Shown here piece after piece: positions 35,462 to 44,225 of a stretch of 64,000 nt of DNA. Numbering within the stretch: the stretch's first letter is position 1; every line of letters begins with the position of its first letter. The DNA lies in assembly GCF_004348825.1 (NCBI RefSeq), contig NZ_SMJU01000003.1, positions 62,001 to 126,000 of the forward strand, given 5' to 3'. This DNA is from Arundinibacter roseus (lineage in GTDB: Bacteria; Bacteroidota; Bacteroidia; Cytophagales; Spirosomataceae). The position numbers and the translations under genes are program-made. The notes below the pieces were generated by a model that had not been told where the DNA came from, made no database searches, and saw nothing but the letters and a program-made list of their open reading frames with translations.

Positions 35462-37660
35462 TTACTCAACGACAAACCAGCTGTACCCCTCCGCTGCCAG
35501 CCTGACTGGTAGCTCTACTTCAAAAGCCCGGTTAAGCGTCAACGTTTGTGTAGCTCCGTCCATTTCCCGAATGCGTGCCTCCGTAGTTAGGCCGGTGTAG
35601 TAAAGAGGTATACGAATTTTGCGGGTAATGGGCTGTTTTAAGGGATTGTAGAGCATTATCAGGGCTTTTTGGGGTAGATTTGGATCTACATGCATGATTC
35701 CGTCCCAGTCGCGGCCATCGGCCCGGCGCAGGTGAATAATGTCAGCATTCAGGATCTGCCGGTAGGTTTTGTACCAACTTACGACTTGTTGTACGGTGGC
35801 TTTGGTTTCCGGCGTATCGTAAAGCCTTGGTCCGCGGTAGCAGGCCTGAACGCCCGCGCCATAGTACTGCATCATGAGCTGCAGGTAGTCGGTAAGATGT
35901 TCGCTGAGAGGTTCAAGAACGGCCTCGGGTCCGCCGCCCTGATACTTAGTCAGGGGCACAAATCCCCATCCCATCGAAGGAGTTTTTTCCCAGGTACCAT
36001 CAAAGATATTTTGCCGGTTAAGAATCTTTTGTTGCTGCCTTGAAAGGGAGAAGTTTACTTCCCGGTAACCAATCGCAATTTTGTGCGTACCATCCAGAAA
36101 ATACCAATCCGGAGCGTTAATATAGACGCCCCGTTCGTTCAGCCAGCTATAAAGTTCTTTTTGTAGCTCCATCTGCGCCCAGCGGGAATCCGCAAGACCC
36201 TGATGTCCGGCATGCATGGTGGAGGCGCACAAATCACCGGGGTAGGGGCCGTCGTGTTCGAGAAGGTCAAAGCCGGTTTTGGAAATAAACGTTTTGATTT
36301 TTTGTATATAATCCAGGCCCCACTGACTTGCCAGACAAGGCGCATGACCAAATTGGGCGCCTTTGTTGGGCAAACCCGAAACGGGGTCAATCACGTCAGT
36401 GGCATCGTCGATGCGCCGACTGCTAAACAGTGAATAGCCCCCCAGTTTAATGCCTTTGGCGTGGGCGTAGTCTGCCAGTTGCTTAAATTTCAGAATGTTA
36501 ACTGCTGATGTGTCCTCCATATTCAGGCCACTTCCGAAGCTCAGAATGACGAGTTCATAGCCTGTTTCTGCACATTGATCCACGACGGCTTTTACCTGCT
36601 CAGGCTCCGTACTGACCAAATGCATAAAAATCGGATTTTGATTGATCCAGGGTGCAATGCTCCGGTACATGCGTCGCCGGGCCAGCCCATTTCGTTCGCG
36701 GTCGTAGCCATCCAGCAGAAGTTCATAGCTTTCTACCGAGCGGATGCTTTGGCCGGGTTGTAGCGTTTGACCAATTCCGCCTTTGGGATAAACCTCCAGC
36801 AAACAGGGTGTGTCATAGTTGTAATTTACCTGCGAGCTATACAGCGAATCACGTTTCCAGTGCGTCGCCTGATCCGAAAGTTCGTAGCGCATGGCGTTAT
36901 TGAACGCGTAGGTGCTTTCCACGTACAATTTCTGCGGTTTTTTCATTTGGTCCGGCGAGCCTACCACGGCCGATTCTTCTTCGGGAGTGGCCAGAATTTC
37001 GTGAACAATCTGATCAACAACCACTGGTTTCTGGCCAATTGACTGCACCGTAACCCACTTGGAAAGTACCGGCATACCATCGTAAACAGCATAGTGTACC
37101 TGCACTAAAACCTCGGGAATTTGTAAGGATGTAAAAAATAACGTCACTTGCTGTCCTTTGAGCAAAGCCGTAGAGGAAGACCAGGTGGTAGGTTTCCAGG
37201 CTATACGAGGAGTAAAGTCAGTTATTTTGAAATCAATGAGTTGAAAATCAGAAGTATTGGCGCGCAGGGTATCAAGCCATTCTTCCCGGAAATAGGCATG
37301 TTCCCGTTGGCCATACAGCCCGCCAACGGCATGCGTTTGCCCGTTGATCGTAACCCGTGCTTCGGGCCTAAGGGAGCGAATAAATTGCTCCTGTGTTTTG
37401 AGATTCTGAAAGTCAACCGTGGCTGCATTGGGAGACAACCGGATGCGGCGTTTGATCAGTCCGTTGCCAAGCACGAGATCTTTGGCCTGCGAATCCTGAA
37501 AAATTCTGGCCGTATAAGGCTGAGAGTCAAGCAGCCAATCAGGCTGAGGATCGGTGAAAGTTTGATAAATCGGGAGTTGTTTAAGTTTGTCAGAAAGTGA
37601 TTGTGCGTGACTCGTGGTACAGACAAAAAACAACAAACCTAAAAATAGAAAATGGCGCAT
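35462..37660 (-). CDS. Exported clan GH-D-like glycoside hydrolase (alpha-galactosidase-type barrel)
   Basis: A 732-aa protein with a signal peptide (MRHFLFLGLLFFVCTTSHAQ). An N-terminal beta-sandwich (to about 300) precedes a TIM barrel whose strands read YELVILSFGSGLN, IKLGGYSLFSSRR, FDLLEHDGPYPGD and VYINAPDWYFLDG. The layout recalls GH36/GH27 enzymes; Asp in LLEHDGPYPG is the best nucleophile candidate. The usual alpha-galactosidase signature is not exact, so the sugar specificity is open. A C-terminal beta domain follows. It is a single-gene unit between unrelated genes. Confidence 0.65.
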   Translation of the reverse strand: MRHFLFLGLLFFVCTTSHAQSLSDKLKQLPIYQTFTDPQPDWLLDSQPYTARIFQDSQAKDLVLGNGLIKRRIRLSPNAATVDFQNLKTQEQFIRSLRPEARVTINGQTHAVGGLYGQREHAYFREEWLDTLRANTSDFQLIDFKITDFTPRIAWKPTTWSSSTALLKGQQVTLFFTSLQIPEVLVQVHYAVYDGMPVLSKWVTVQSIGQKPVVVDQIVHEILATPEEESAVVGSPDQMKKPQKLYVESTYAFNNAMRYELSDQATHWKRDSLYSSQVNYNYDTPCLLEVYPKGGIGQTLQPGQSIRSVESYELLLDGYDRERNGLARRRMYRSIAPWINQNPIFMHLVSTEPEQVKAVVDQCAETGYELVILSFGSGLNMEDTSAVNILKFKQLADYAHAKGIKLGGYSLFSSRRIDDATDVIDPVSGLPNKGAQFGHAPCLASQWGLDYIQKIKTFISKTGFDLLEHDGPYPGDLCASTMHAGHQGLADSRWAQMELQKELYSWLNERGVYINAPDWYFLDGTHKIAIGYREVNFSLSRQQQKILNRQNIFDGTWEKTPSMGWGFVPLTKYQGGGPEAVLEPLSEHLTDYLQLMMQYYGAGVQACYRGPRLYDTPETKATVQQVVSWYKTYRQILNADIIHLRRADGRDWDGIMHVDPNLPQKALIMLYNPLKQPITRKIRIPLYYTGLTTEARIREMDGATQTLTLNRAFEVELPVRLAAEGYSWFVVE

Positions 37661-37788
37661 GATGACAAGGGCAAGAGGTTTCGGTTTAGAAATGAAAAGA
37701 ACCGTTTTTTTTGCCTATTTCCAAACAGATTTTTTAGAAATAATGACTGCTTACTTTGCCAGTTTTACTTTTTGAACAGTTCCAGGTT

Positions 37789-38520
37789 CTACGGGTCCCG
37801 GGCAAGATTCACGCTATGGTAGAATGTCAGCCGGACAATGTCGCGTTGAAAGGACTGAGGTTTGTCGGTGATTGGCTGTTTTAAATGCAGGTAGCCAATT
37901 TCGGTAGCAAAAACAGGAGAAAATCTCTTTTCAAGGCACACGTACACCCGGTTTTGATCGAGGTCACCAAAAAGATTAGTTCCGGTTGTATTGACCAGGA
38001 TTTCGTCCGACACCCGCAAAGCAAGTTTGGCAGGTTTGAGCAGGTAACTGAATTGAAGCCGGTAGCGATGCCGGAATCGGAACGTGTAGGTTTGGTCTTC
38101 GGCAATTGGTTTTGTGCCTAAAAAACGCTGTTCCGTACGAATGCGGCCATTTAGTTCAAAGGTTGGATGCAGGAATTCTGTATTGTAAGTAAATTCCTGT
38201 ACCCCGCGAAACTCAGGTTTGGCCTGACGCGGCGATACTTGTGGATCATTAGGCCGTTGGAGCGAATGCGTAAAGCCTGCTGCTAGTTGAAGTTTCGGAC
38301 GGATTTTGTAGGCAAGCCGGCTGTGAAAAATCGCCTGATGTTGTTTATTATTACTGAAAAAATGCCGGGTATCGGCTTCATTTTGCCAGGTTAAGCGGGG
38401 CGAAAAATGGAGTGTATTGAAATACCGAATCCAGTAAAAAGACTGATGAATATCCTGCGCCTGAATATCTTGAAAGGAATTAAAGCAAATAAATAAGCAG
38501 AGAAATATTCTTGTGGCCAT
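37789..38520 (-). CDS. DUF2490 family outer-membrane beta-barrel-like protein
   Basis: A 243-aa exported protein: signal peptide (MATRIFLCLFICFNSFQDIQAQ), then alternating aromatic/basic beta strands (FYWIRYFNTLHFSPRLTWQN, HPTFELNGRIRTEQRF, YTFRFRHRYRLQFSYLL) typical of DUF2490 proteins, thought to form a small outer-membrane barrel. The terminal strand ends RLTFYHSVNLARDP. Function is unknown. It is 48 bp downstream of the cytochrome gene in the same direction, so it may be the last gene of the sulfur cluster. Confidence 0.75.
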   Translation of the reverse strand: MATRIFLCLFICFNSFQDIQAQDIHQSFYWIRYFNTLHFSPRLTWQNEADTRHFFSNNKQHQAIFHSRLAYKIRPKLQLAAGFTHSLQRPNDPQVSPRQAKPEFRGVQEFTYNTEFLHPTFELNGRIRTEQRFLGTKPIAEDQTYTFRFRHRYRLQFSYLLKPAKLALRVSDEILVNTTGTNLFGDLDQNRVYVCLEKRFSPVFATEIGYLHLKQPITDKPQSFQRDIVRLTFYHSVNLARDP

Positions 38521-38568
38521 ACACCTAAATTCTATTCGTCAGGCTAATTACATGGTAGCAACCCTACG

Positions 38569-39642
38569 CTATTTTTTGTTTGCATGTTCTTTTTTCCACG
38601 CCTGAATCGGGCCGTAGGGTCCAAATTTATGCTGTTTTTCGGAAAATGGATCTGCATAGGGACCAAACGGATGATCGAATGGTTTGGCGGCGATGTCGGG
38701 CCAATCGGCCGACAAATCTTTGGCAGGCCGGGGTTGAGAATTAACAAATGCGGCTACATCCCACGATTCTTCGTCAGTAAGTTGCGGATGTTCGTAAGTA
38801 ATGCCGAAAGGCATGTTGTACTTTACGTACCCTGCAAAATTTGAAATCCGGTAAAGCCCTGCACCGGAGTTGTAGCTGTGCTCGCCCCATAGCGGTGGGT
38901 ACGTATAGCTCTTACCGTTGGCGGCCATCACTCCTTCACCATTTGCCTGATGGCAGCTTTGGCATTTTAATTCGTACACCTGTTTACCCGCTACCGGGTC
39001 CGTTGGCCGGTCCAGATTTTTTAGTTTATATATGCCTGAACCCCGGGGAGTAGTTTTCGCAGGAACATCCGTACCCACCCAGGCAATGTAGGCCAGAATG
39101 GCCTGCATTTCACGACTTGTTGAATCCAGTGCTTTTCCGTTCAGACTTCTTTCAAAGCAGTCATTCACCCGTTTTACCTGATTTTCAACCTGCCCGGAGC
39201 GCGCTCTGAATTTTGGATAATTTGCCTGTACGGCCAGATAGTTGTTGCCCCAAGGCTGCGTTCCGGCATTTAAATGACAGTTTTGGCAGTTCATACCGTT
39301 GGAACTTGCGAGCACGCTTCCCTTCGGGCCGAGGTAGTCGGAGGTGTGCGCTATGAGTTCACGACCATATTCCACAAGTTGCCGCTGTGCCGGGGGCAGT
39401 CGCAGCAGGCGCCTTTCGGAAGGTGCGGTTAGAAGATCGGTAAAGTCAGGATTGGGTTGTTCTGCCGGGACTTCGGCCTGCACAGATTTTTGCTCAAACC
39501 AGTTTGGAATCCCAAAATAGTACATACCAATGATCCCGAGGGTTGAAAGTACCGAAAGCACAAAAAGCGTATTGAGTACTTTCAGGGTTCGAAGCAGGCG
39601 TTTGGTAAATGGGTTGGGTTCTGTTAGAGGTTTGTTTTCCAT
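38569..39642 (-). CDS. Dihaem c-type cytochrome, TsdA-like (thiosulfate dehydrogenase/tetrathionate reductase type)
   Basis: A 357-aa protein with one transmembrane helix (about 21-43) and a periplasmic part with two haem sites: C119-Q-N-C-H123 in NGMNCQNCHLNAGTQPWGNN, and C227-Q-S-C-H231 in YELKCQSCHQANGEGV. The first region, with its GYGP-free NGMNCQNCHL surroundings and the two-domain order, resembles TsdA, which interconverts thiosulfate and tetrathionate. The encoded neighbours (rhodanese and two small membrane proteins with sulfur-type contexts) support a sulfur role. Substrate identity is an inference; a generic dihaem electron carrier is the alternative. Confidence 0.75.
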   Translation of the reverse strand: MENKPLTEPNPFTKRLLRTLKVLNTLFVLSVLSTLGIIGMYYFGIPNWFEQKSVQAEVPAEQPNPDFTDLLTAPSERRLLRLPPAQRQLVEYGRELIAHTSDYLGPKGSVLASSNGMNCQNCHLNAGTQPWGNNYLAVQANYPKFRARSGQVENQVKRVNDCFERSLNGKALDSTSREMQAILAYIAWVGTDVPAKTTPRGSGIYKLKNLDRPTDPVAGKQVYELKCQSCHQANGEGVMAANGKSYTYPPLWGEHSYNSGAGLYRISNFAGYVKYNMPFGITYEHPQLTDEESWDVAAFVNSQPRPAKDLSADWPDIAAKPFDHPFGPYADPFSEKQHKFGPYGPIQAWKKEHANKK

Positions 39643-39707
39643 GCAAGAAAAAGTGGTTTTAGAAAATTAAAAATCAATCAGAGAAAGAAGGGTAGTGTGG
39701 GTAAAAA

Positions 39708-39938
39708 CTATATACTATCAGCCGACTTGCCGCCCAGCTTCTGGCTCAGATTTTCGATCAGGTCAGTTAACAAATAACCCATCAACAATCCATAAGGAAC
39801 CATCGTTTGCCACTGCGATTTGAGTGGACACGTTCCGGTCAGGCAGCCAATTTGGCTCCAATACAGGTATCCACCCAAACCACCGAGCAACGTACCGGCA
39901 ATTTTCCACTTATAAAGGCTTAACTTCTTCATAATCAA
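39708..39938 (-). CDS. Small DUF6132-like membrane protein
   Basis: A 76-aa protein with two hydrophobic segments (about 12-29 and 46-62) joined by a loop with two cysteines (GCLTGTCPLKSQ). This C-x4-C loop with following Pro is typical of DUF6132 proteins found next to rhodanese and DUF2892 genes. Its start overlaps the end of the upstream DUF2892 gene by 29 nt, or 23 nt if Met3 is used. Role unknown; a part in sulfur transport or transfer is inferred. Confidence 0.72.
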   Translation of the reverse strand: MIMKKLSLYKWKIAGTLLGGLGGYLYWSQIGCLTGTCPLKSQWQTMVPYGLLMGYLLTDLIENLSQKLGGKSADSI

Positions 39939-40158
39939 TTTCTTTTGTTTCAGCTGTATTGTCTTTGATAGAGCGTCCGGGCACCGAACAACCGGCGGTT
40001 CCGCAGCATCCGACGTTAAAAATTGCCTGATAGCCCAGGAAAGCCGCCATTACTCCAAGCCATGGCTGCTGATCGATAATGGCCGAATATCCAATCCATA
40101 GAGCCATGGCCAACCGTAATACGCGGATAAAATCCCAGTTTTTGAGTAGTGTAGTCAT
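39910..40158 (-). CDS. DUF2892 (YgaP-like membrane domain) protein
   Basis: An 82-aa membrane protein, residues 9-52 hydrophobic (RVLRLAMALWIGYSAI, GVMAAFLGYQAIFN), followed by a cysteine-rich NVGCCGTAGCSVP and a charged tail. This is the DUF2892 domain that in E. coli YgaP is fused to a rhodanese. Here the rhodanese is a separate gene 8 bp upstream in the same direction, so the pair is a split YgaP. YgaP-like proteins are proposed to move sulfur or thiocyanate across the membrane. Confidence 0.8.
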   Translation of the reverse strand: MTTLLKNWDFIRVLRLAMALWIGYSAIIDQQPWLGVMAAFLGYQAIFNVGCCGTAGCSVPGRSIKDNTAETKEIDYEEVKPL

Positions 40159-40165
40159 GATTCGA

Positions 40166-40498
40166 TCAGTAGGGCCAGCTCATGATTCCTCCCGAAAGAT
40201 TATACACTTTTTCGATGCCTGCATCAGCCATCAAACCACAGGCCCGGGCACTGCGGTTGCCGCTCCGGCAGTACACAAGATACGTTTTATCTTTGTCGAG
40301 TTGTCCGATTTTCTGGCCAAAGTCAAAGCTCATCATGTCCAGGTTGCGGGCTTTTTTTATCGCATCCTGACGAAATTCGCCTGCTGTGCGAACGTCAAGA
40401 ATCACGGCGTCAGGATTTTCCTGCATCAGTTGCTGGAATTTCTCGGCGGATGCATTTTCATATTTTTTCTTAGTCTTAAAAAAATCAAACATGGTCAT
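40166..40498 (-). CDS. Single-domain rhodanese (thiosulfate:sulfur transferase-like)
   Basis: A 110-aa cytoplasmic rhodanese with active-site loop C77-R-S-G-N-R-S in YLVYCRSGNRSARACG, preceded by DAVILDVRTAGEF and followed by GIEKVYNLSGGIMSWPY, the expected landmarks. It carries persulfide sulfur on Cys77. First gene of a run on the minus strand: rhodanese, DUF2892, DUF6132, TsdA-like cytochrome, DUF2490. The cluster likely handles thiosulfate or tetrathionate. Confidence 0.9.
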   Translation of the reverse strand: MTMFDFFKTKKKYENASAEKFQQLMQENPDAVILDVRTAGEFRQDAIKKARNLDMMSFDFGQKIGQLDKDKTYLVYCRSGNRSARACGLMADAGIEKVYNLSGGIMSWPY

Positions 40499-40650
40499 TT
40501 AGATTTACGTGATAATTAATTCTAAGACAAAGGTGAATAATTGCAATGGTCGAAAACGTGATAATTGTTACAAAGACATTTTTAATTTGATTATTCTGAG
40601 TAAAAAAACAGATACTTGCAGACGGACCCGTAAATTTTTAGGTATTTGGC

Positions 40651-40694
40651 AAAAAAGAAACGCATGCAGCGCCCAACAGGCGCTGCATGCGTTT
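40651..40694 (-). terminator. Terminator of the haem-dehydrogenase gene
   Basis: A perfect 16-bp stem (AAACGCATGCAGCGCC and its complement, loop of 5) at 40658-40694, followed on the minus strand by a T-rich stretch (CTTTTTT). It lies 14 bp after the stop of the minus-strand gene at 40709. Confidence 0.85.
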
Positions 40695-40708
40695 TGCTTT
40701 GAATTATG

Positions 40709-43700
40709 CTACCTGCTCATCACGAGCCGGGTTTGGGCTCCGCCGGATGGGGCATCCTGCAATTGAATTTTCAAAGATTCTTCCACAAACACTCCCCGGT
40801 CAATACTTACAGTGAAGGTATGTACACCTACCGGAAGGTTCGTACTCAATAGTTTGTTTTGAAGCTTCACCTCTTTGCCCATGACCCAAGCTGAAATTCC
40901 AGCGCTTGAATTAAATTCGAGCGCAAGTACACCCGCACTAACTACTTCAAGGTCAAAACGGACAAAACTATATTTTTTATTGGTGCCGGCATCAATTATT
41001 GGGAGGTCTGCCATAGGAACATCCCCGGCTACTTTACTAAAAACTGGGAAAAAGGCACTCCGGGCACTGATTTTGGCAATATAAACCGGACCTTCTGCGG
41101 CTACACTTTGCCGGGTTCCGAGTGTCGGACTGATCGTTTTCCAGTTGCGGATCAGGCGATTATTTGGAACCCGGAAAGGTCCTGATTCACCCATTTTAGA
41201 AAGGAATGCGACGAGGTTTTTAAATTCTTCCTGACTTAGACCAGCGGTTAGGGCCGGTGGCATAAGCGAGCCAGGAATTTTCTCAATCGCCTCAACCTGA
41301 CTTTTGGGTATAGATACTTCCTGCCCGCTTACATCCCGGATCACCAGATCGGCTGTGCCGTTACTCACCAGATAACCCATGGTTTCTCCTTTGTCTTTCT
41401 TAATGATCCGCTGCAATTCATAGCCTTCTTTGATGGAAAGATTGGGGTATAAAATGGAGCGAATGATCGTTTCTGCGGGAGAGCTTGTACCCAGGCTGCT
41501 CAGATCGGGGCCAATTCGCCCGCCAGCTCCTCCAATGGCGTGACAGGTTTGGCAGGCCAGGTTGCTTTGCCGGTAAATGAGTTCACCTTTGGCGGCGTCT
41601 GCCGTGGCGATGCTTTGGGCCAAACTGCTGATTTCGGCGTCGGTAAGTTCCTGAGGCATTTTTTCAATAGGCAGTACGCCCCCTGACGCTTCAAGCGCCT
41701 GAACGAGCATCAGCACGTCTTCTCCGTTTCGACGGTTAAAGGGTACCGAACGCTGAAGAATTTTCCGGCCTTCCATAGCGGCCTGTTCCGGAATATTCTG
41801 AGAATTCAAGGCAGTTGCCAGTGCTTTGGTCGCCACTTTATTTCCCAGAAATGCTTTGTATAAGTCTGTGACGTCGGTTTCAGCAGGCAGACTCCGCAGG
41901 AGTTCTGTTGCAATACGAGCGGCCTGCGGAGCATTTGCAGATGCAAGCTGTGCAGTAGCAGCCAACTTCAAATCGACCGGATTTTTGCCGGTAGTCATTG
42001 CCAGTAAGGCGGTGTTTGCCTCTTCGCTTTTCATCAAAACCAAAGCTGCCAGAGCAGCCTGACGGACGCTTTTGTTTCCTTTTTGTGCCAAACTTACAAG
42101 TTGATTATTGAGCGCATCAAGCCGCCAAAGGCCGATGAGCCGGATAGCGGAATTTTTAACGGCATCGTCTTCGTGGGTAATGAATTGGCTAATGCGAAGG
42201 ATATCGTCAGCAGGAACTACGCCCCGCCTTGCGGCATCTTCCAGCGTACTGAGTTCGTTGGCAGCATGTTTGGATTGGGTTGAAATATCCTGCACTGCTT
42301 TATTGAATAGCTGTGTTACATCAGTCGGTTTGCCAAATTTAGCGATCGAACCAAGAACATCCTTTCGGTACTCTTCCGGAATCTGATCCGTTGCATATAG
42401 TCCGGTAAGTTGTGAAACTGCCGAAGCACTGCTGGTAGATTTCAGTGCAAATACTGTTTTTTTGACATCTCCAAAATAATTTGGAGTAGTTTTCAACTGC
42501 TCAGCCCACAAAGGTTCTGATTCACGAACGGTTTGCCACAGGGCAAAATCCAGAAATTCATCCATTGGTTTATCCAACACTGAAAGTGCAGTACGGGCAG
42601 CCTCCGGCGTTTTTACCTTTCGAAGGGCGATGACACTTTCGAGCCGAACTTGCGGTTGACTATCGGTAATGGTTTTGGAAAGCAATTTTTCAGGATCTGA
42701 AAGACGCGGGAACCACAAATCCAGCGCCCGAACGGCAGCGGCTCTTGCCTGCGGTTTTTGGGCTGCCAGCAGCGTTTGAAGCAAAGGTTCGTTCAGTACA
42801 TCAAACGTTTGGTGCATCCACAGAGCTTCCAGTAAATGGTGCTCGTAGTCGGCCTGTGATTTGTCAAGGTCCTGTACCCATTTTTGCAAGGCAGGAATCA
42901 CCTCCGCTTTGCCGCGTGCTTTCAGTACCTGTTTGGCCTGTGCGCGGGTCCAGTCTTCGGGTAGTTTCAGGGCTTCCAGGAGTTCAGCAATTGTGGCTTT
43001 TACCAGATTTGGCTTTTTGACCAGGGGTCTGTTTTTTGCCACAATGCGCCAAATCCGCCCCCGCTGCTGATCGCGGCGCGGGTCATGAAAATCTACTTCG
43101 CCGTGCTGGATAATTGGATTGTACCAATCCGCTACATAAATCGCTCCGTCGGGTCCGACGGAAATGTCTACCGGTCGAAACGCCACGTGATCGGTCCATA
43201 AAAGGTCTTCCACTTGCCGGGAAGCATATCCGCTGCCTTGTTCTTCCAGCTGAAAACGATTGATGCGATTTGCCCGGAAATCGTTAGTTATCAGGCTGCC
43301 CTGCCACGAATCCGGAAGGTGCCGGCCCGAAACGATTTCCAGACCACTGTGTTTGGGCTGCCCGGGATTGAGTCCACGGAGAATCCGTGCCGCGCCGGGG
43401 GCAGTTACAAAGGTTGCTCCCGGAAAGGCATAATTGATTCCTTCGCCACCTGCTCCATCGGTAAGGAATGATTGTCCCCAACGGTCAAACTGCAAACCCC
43501 AGGGATTGATCAGCCCACGGGCGTAGACATTCATATCCAGATTTTTGGTGTTGAGCTGCCACACGCCACCGCCTTCCAGTCGTTTGACGCCAAAGGGAGT
43601 TTCTACGTGGCTAAATATATAAATCGATTGATTGAAATATAAATGTCCTTCGGGACCCCAGCGAAAAGTATGAATCAGGTGGTGCGTATCGGCCGTACCA

Positions 43701-44224
43701 AACCCATGCGCAATCCGCCGTTTTTTATCTGCTTTCCCGTCGCCATCTGTGTCCATAAAGTGCAGGATTTCGGTTGAATTAGCTACGTACACACCGCCAT
43801 CTCCCGGCAAAATCCCCGTTGGAGTAATGAGGCCCTCGGCAAAAATCGTTGATTTGTCAGCTTTCCCGTCACCATCCGTATCTTCCAGAACGAATATTTT
43901 ATCATTGGCTTCCTCGCCCGTTTTCAGGTGCGGATACGCCGTACTGCTTACCACCCACAAACGTCCTTCGGCATCCCAATTCATCTGTATAGGCTTGGCG
44001 ACAAGTGGCTCTGATGCAAAAAGTGTAACTTCAAAACCATCGGCAATTTTAAAGGATTCCAATTCCCGCTGTACATCCGGATCGGGATCATCGGAGGTGG
44101 AAACGAGCGGAGCTGTGGCGGTAATAAGTACCAAAAGTGGCAAAAAGCAGATTTTGGTCATAGTGCTTCGGGAAGCAAACCATAGGCTGCGAAATTTATC
44201 AGTAAAAAAAGAGTTGCGATTCAT
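40709..44224 (-). CDS. PVC-type haem-binding membrane-bound dehydrogenase-like protein (second, larger)
   Basis: A 1,171-aa exported protein. A signal-like segment lies near Met22 (MTKICFLPLLVLITATAPLVS). The order is a dehydrogenase-type beta-propeller (WVVSSTAYPHLKTG, EDTDGDGKADK, GPDGAIYVADWYNP), long HEAT-like alpha repeats (about 430-850), a cytochrome c site C891-Q-T-C-H895, and an extra C-terminal beta domain (about 1000-1170) absent from the protein at 30159. The extra domain may bind carbohydrate. The start at 44224 is 1 nt after the stop of the SGNH gene, so the two are translated in one operon; Met22 at 44161 is an alternative start. Substrate unknown. Confidence 0.87.
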   Translation of the reverse strand: MNRNSFFTDKFRSLWFASRSTMTKICFLPLLVLITATAPLVSTSDDPDPDVQRELESFKIADGFEVTLFASEPLVAKPIQMNWDAEGRLWVVSSTAYPHLKTGEEANDKIFVLEDTDGDGKADKSTIFAEGLITPTGILPGDGGVYVANSTEILHFMDTDGDGKADKKRRIAHGFGTADTHHLIHTFRWGPEGHLYFNQSIYIFSHVETPFGVKRLEGGGVWQLNTKNLDMNVYARGLINPWGLQFDRWGQSFLTDGAGGEGINYAFPGATFVTAPGAARILRGLNPGQPKHSGLEIVSGRHLPDSWQGSLITNDFRANRINRFQLEEQGSGYASRQVEDLLWTDHVAFRPVDISVGPDGAIYVADWYNPIIQHGEVDFHDPRRDQQRGRIWRIVAKNRPLVKKPNLVKATIAELLEALKLPEDWTRAQAKQVLKARGKAEVIPALQKWVQDLDKSQADYEHHLLEALWMHQTFDVLNEPLLQTLLAAQKPQARAAAVRALDLWFPRLSDPEKLLSKTITDSQPQVRLESVIALRKVKTPEAARTALSVLDKPMDEFLDFALWQTVRESEPLWAEQLKTTPNYFGDVKKTVFALKSTSSASAVSQLTGLYATDQIPEEYRKDVLGSIAKFGKPTDVTQLFNKAVQDISTQSKHAANELSTLEDAARRGVVPADDILRISQFITHEDDAVKNSAIRLIGLWRLDALNNQLVSLAQKGNKSVRQAALAALVLMKSEEANTALLAMTTGKNPVDLKLAATAQLASANAPQAARIATELLRSLPAETDVTDLYKAFLGNKVATKALATALNSQNIPEQAAMEGRKILQRSVPFNRRNGEDVLMLVQALEASGGVLPIEKMPQELTDAEISSLAQSIATADAAKGELIYRQSNLACQTCHAIGGAGGRIGPDLSSLGTSSPAETIIRSILYPNLSIKEGYELQRIIKKDKGETMGYLVSNGTADLVIRDVSGQEVSIPKSQVEAIEKIPGSLMPPALTAGLSQEEFKNLVAFLSKMGESGPFRVPNNRLIRNWKTISPTLGTRQSVAAEGPVYIAKISARSAFFPVFSKVAGDVPMADLPIIDAGTNKKYSFVRFDLEVVSAGVLALEFNSSAGISAWVMGKEVKLQNKLLSTNLPVGVHTFTVSIDRGVFVEESLKIQLQDAPSGGAQTRLVMSR

Positions 44225-44225
44225 G

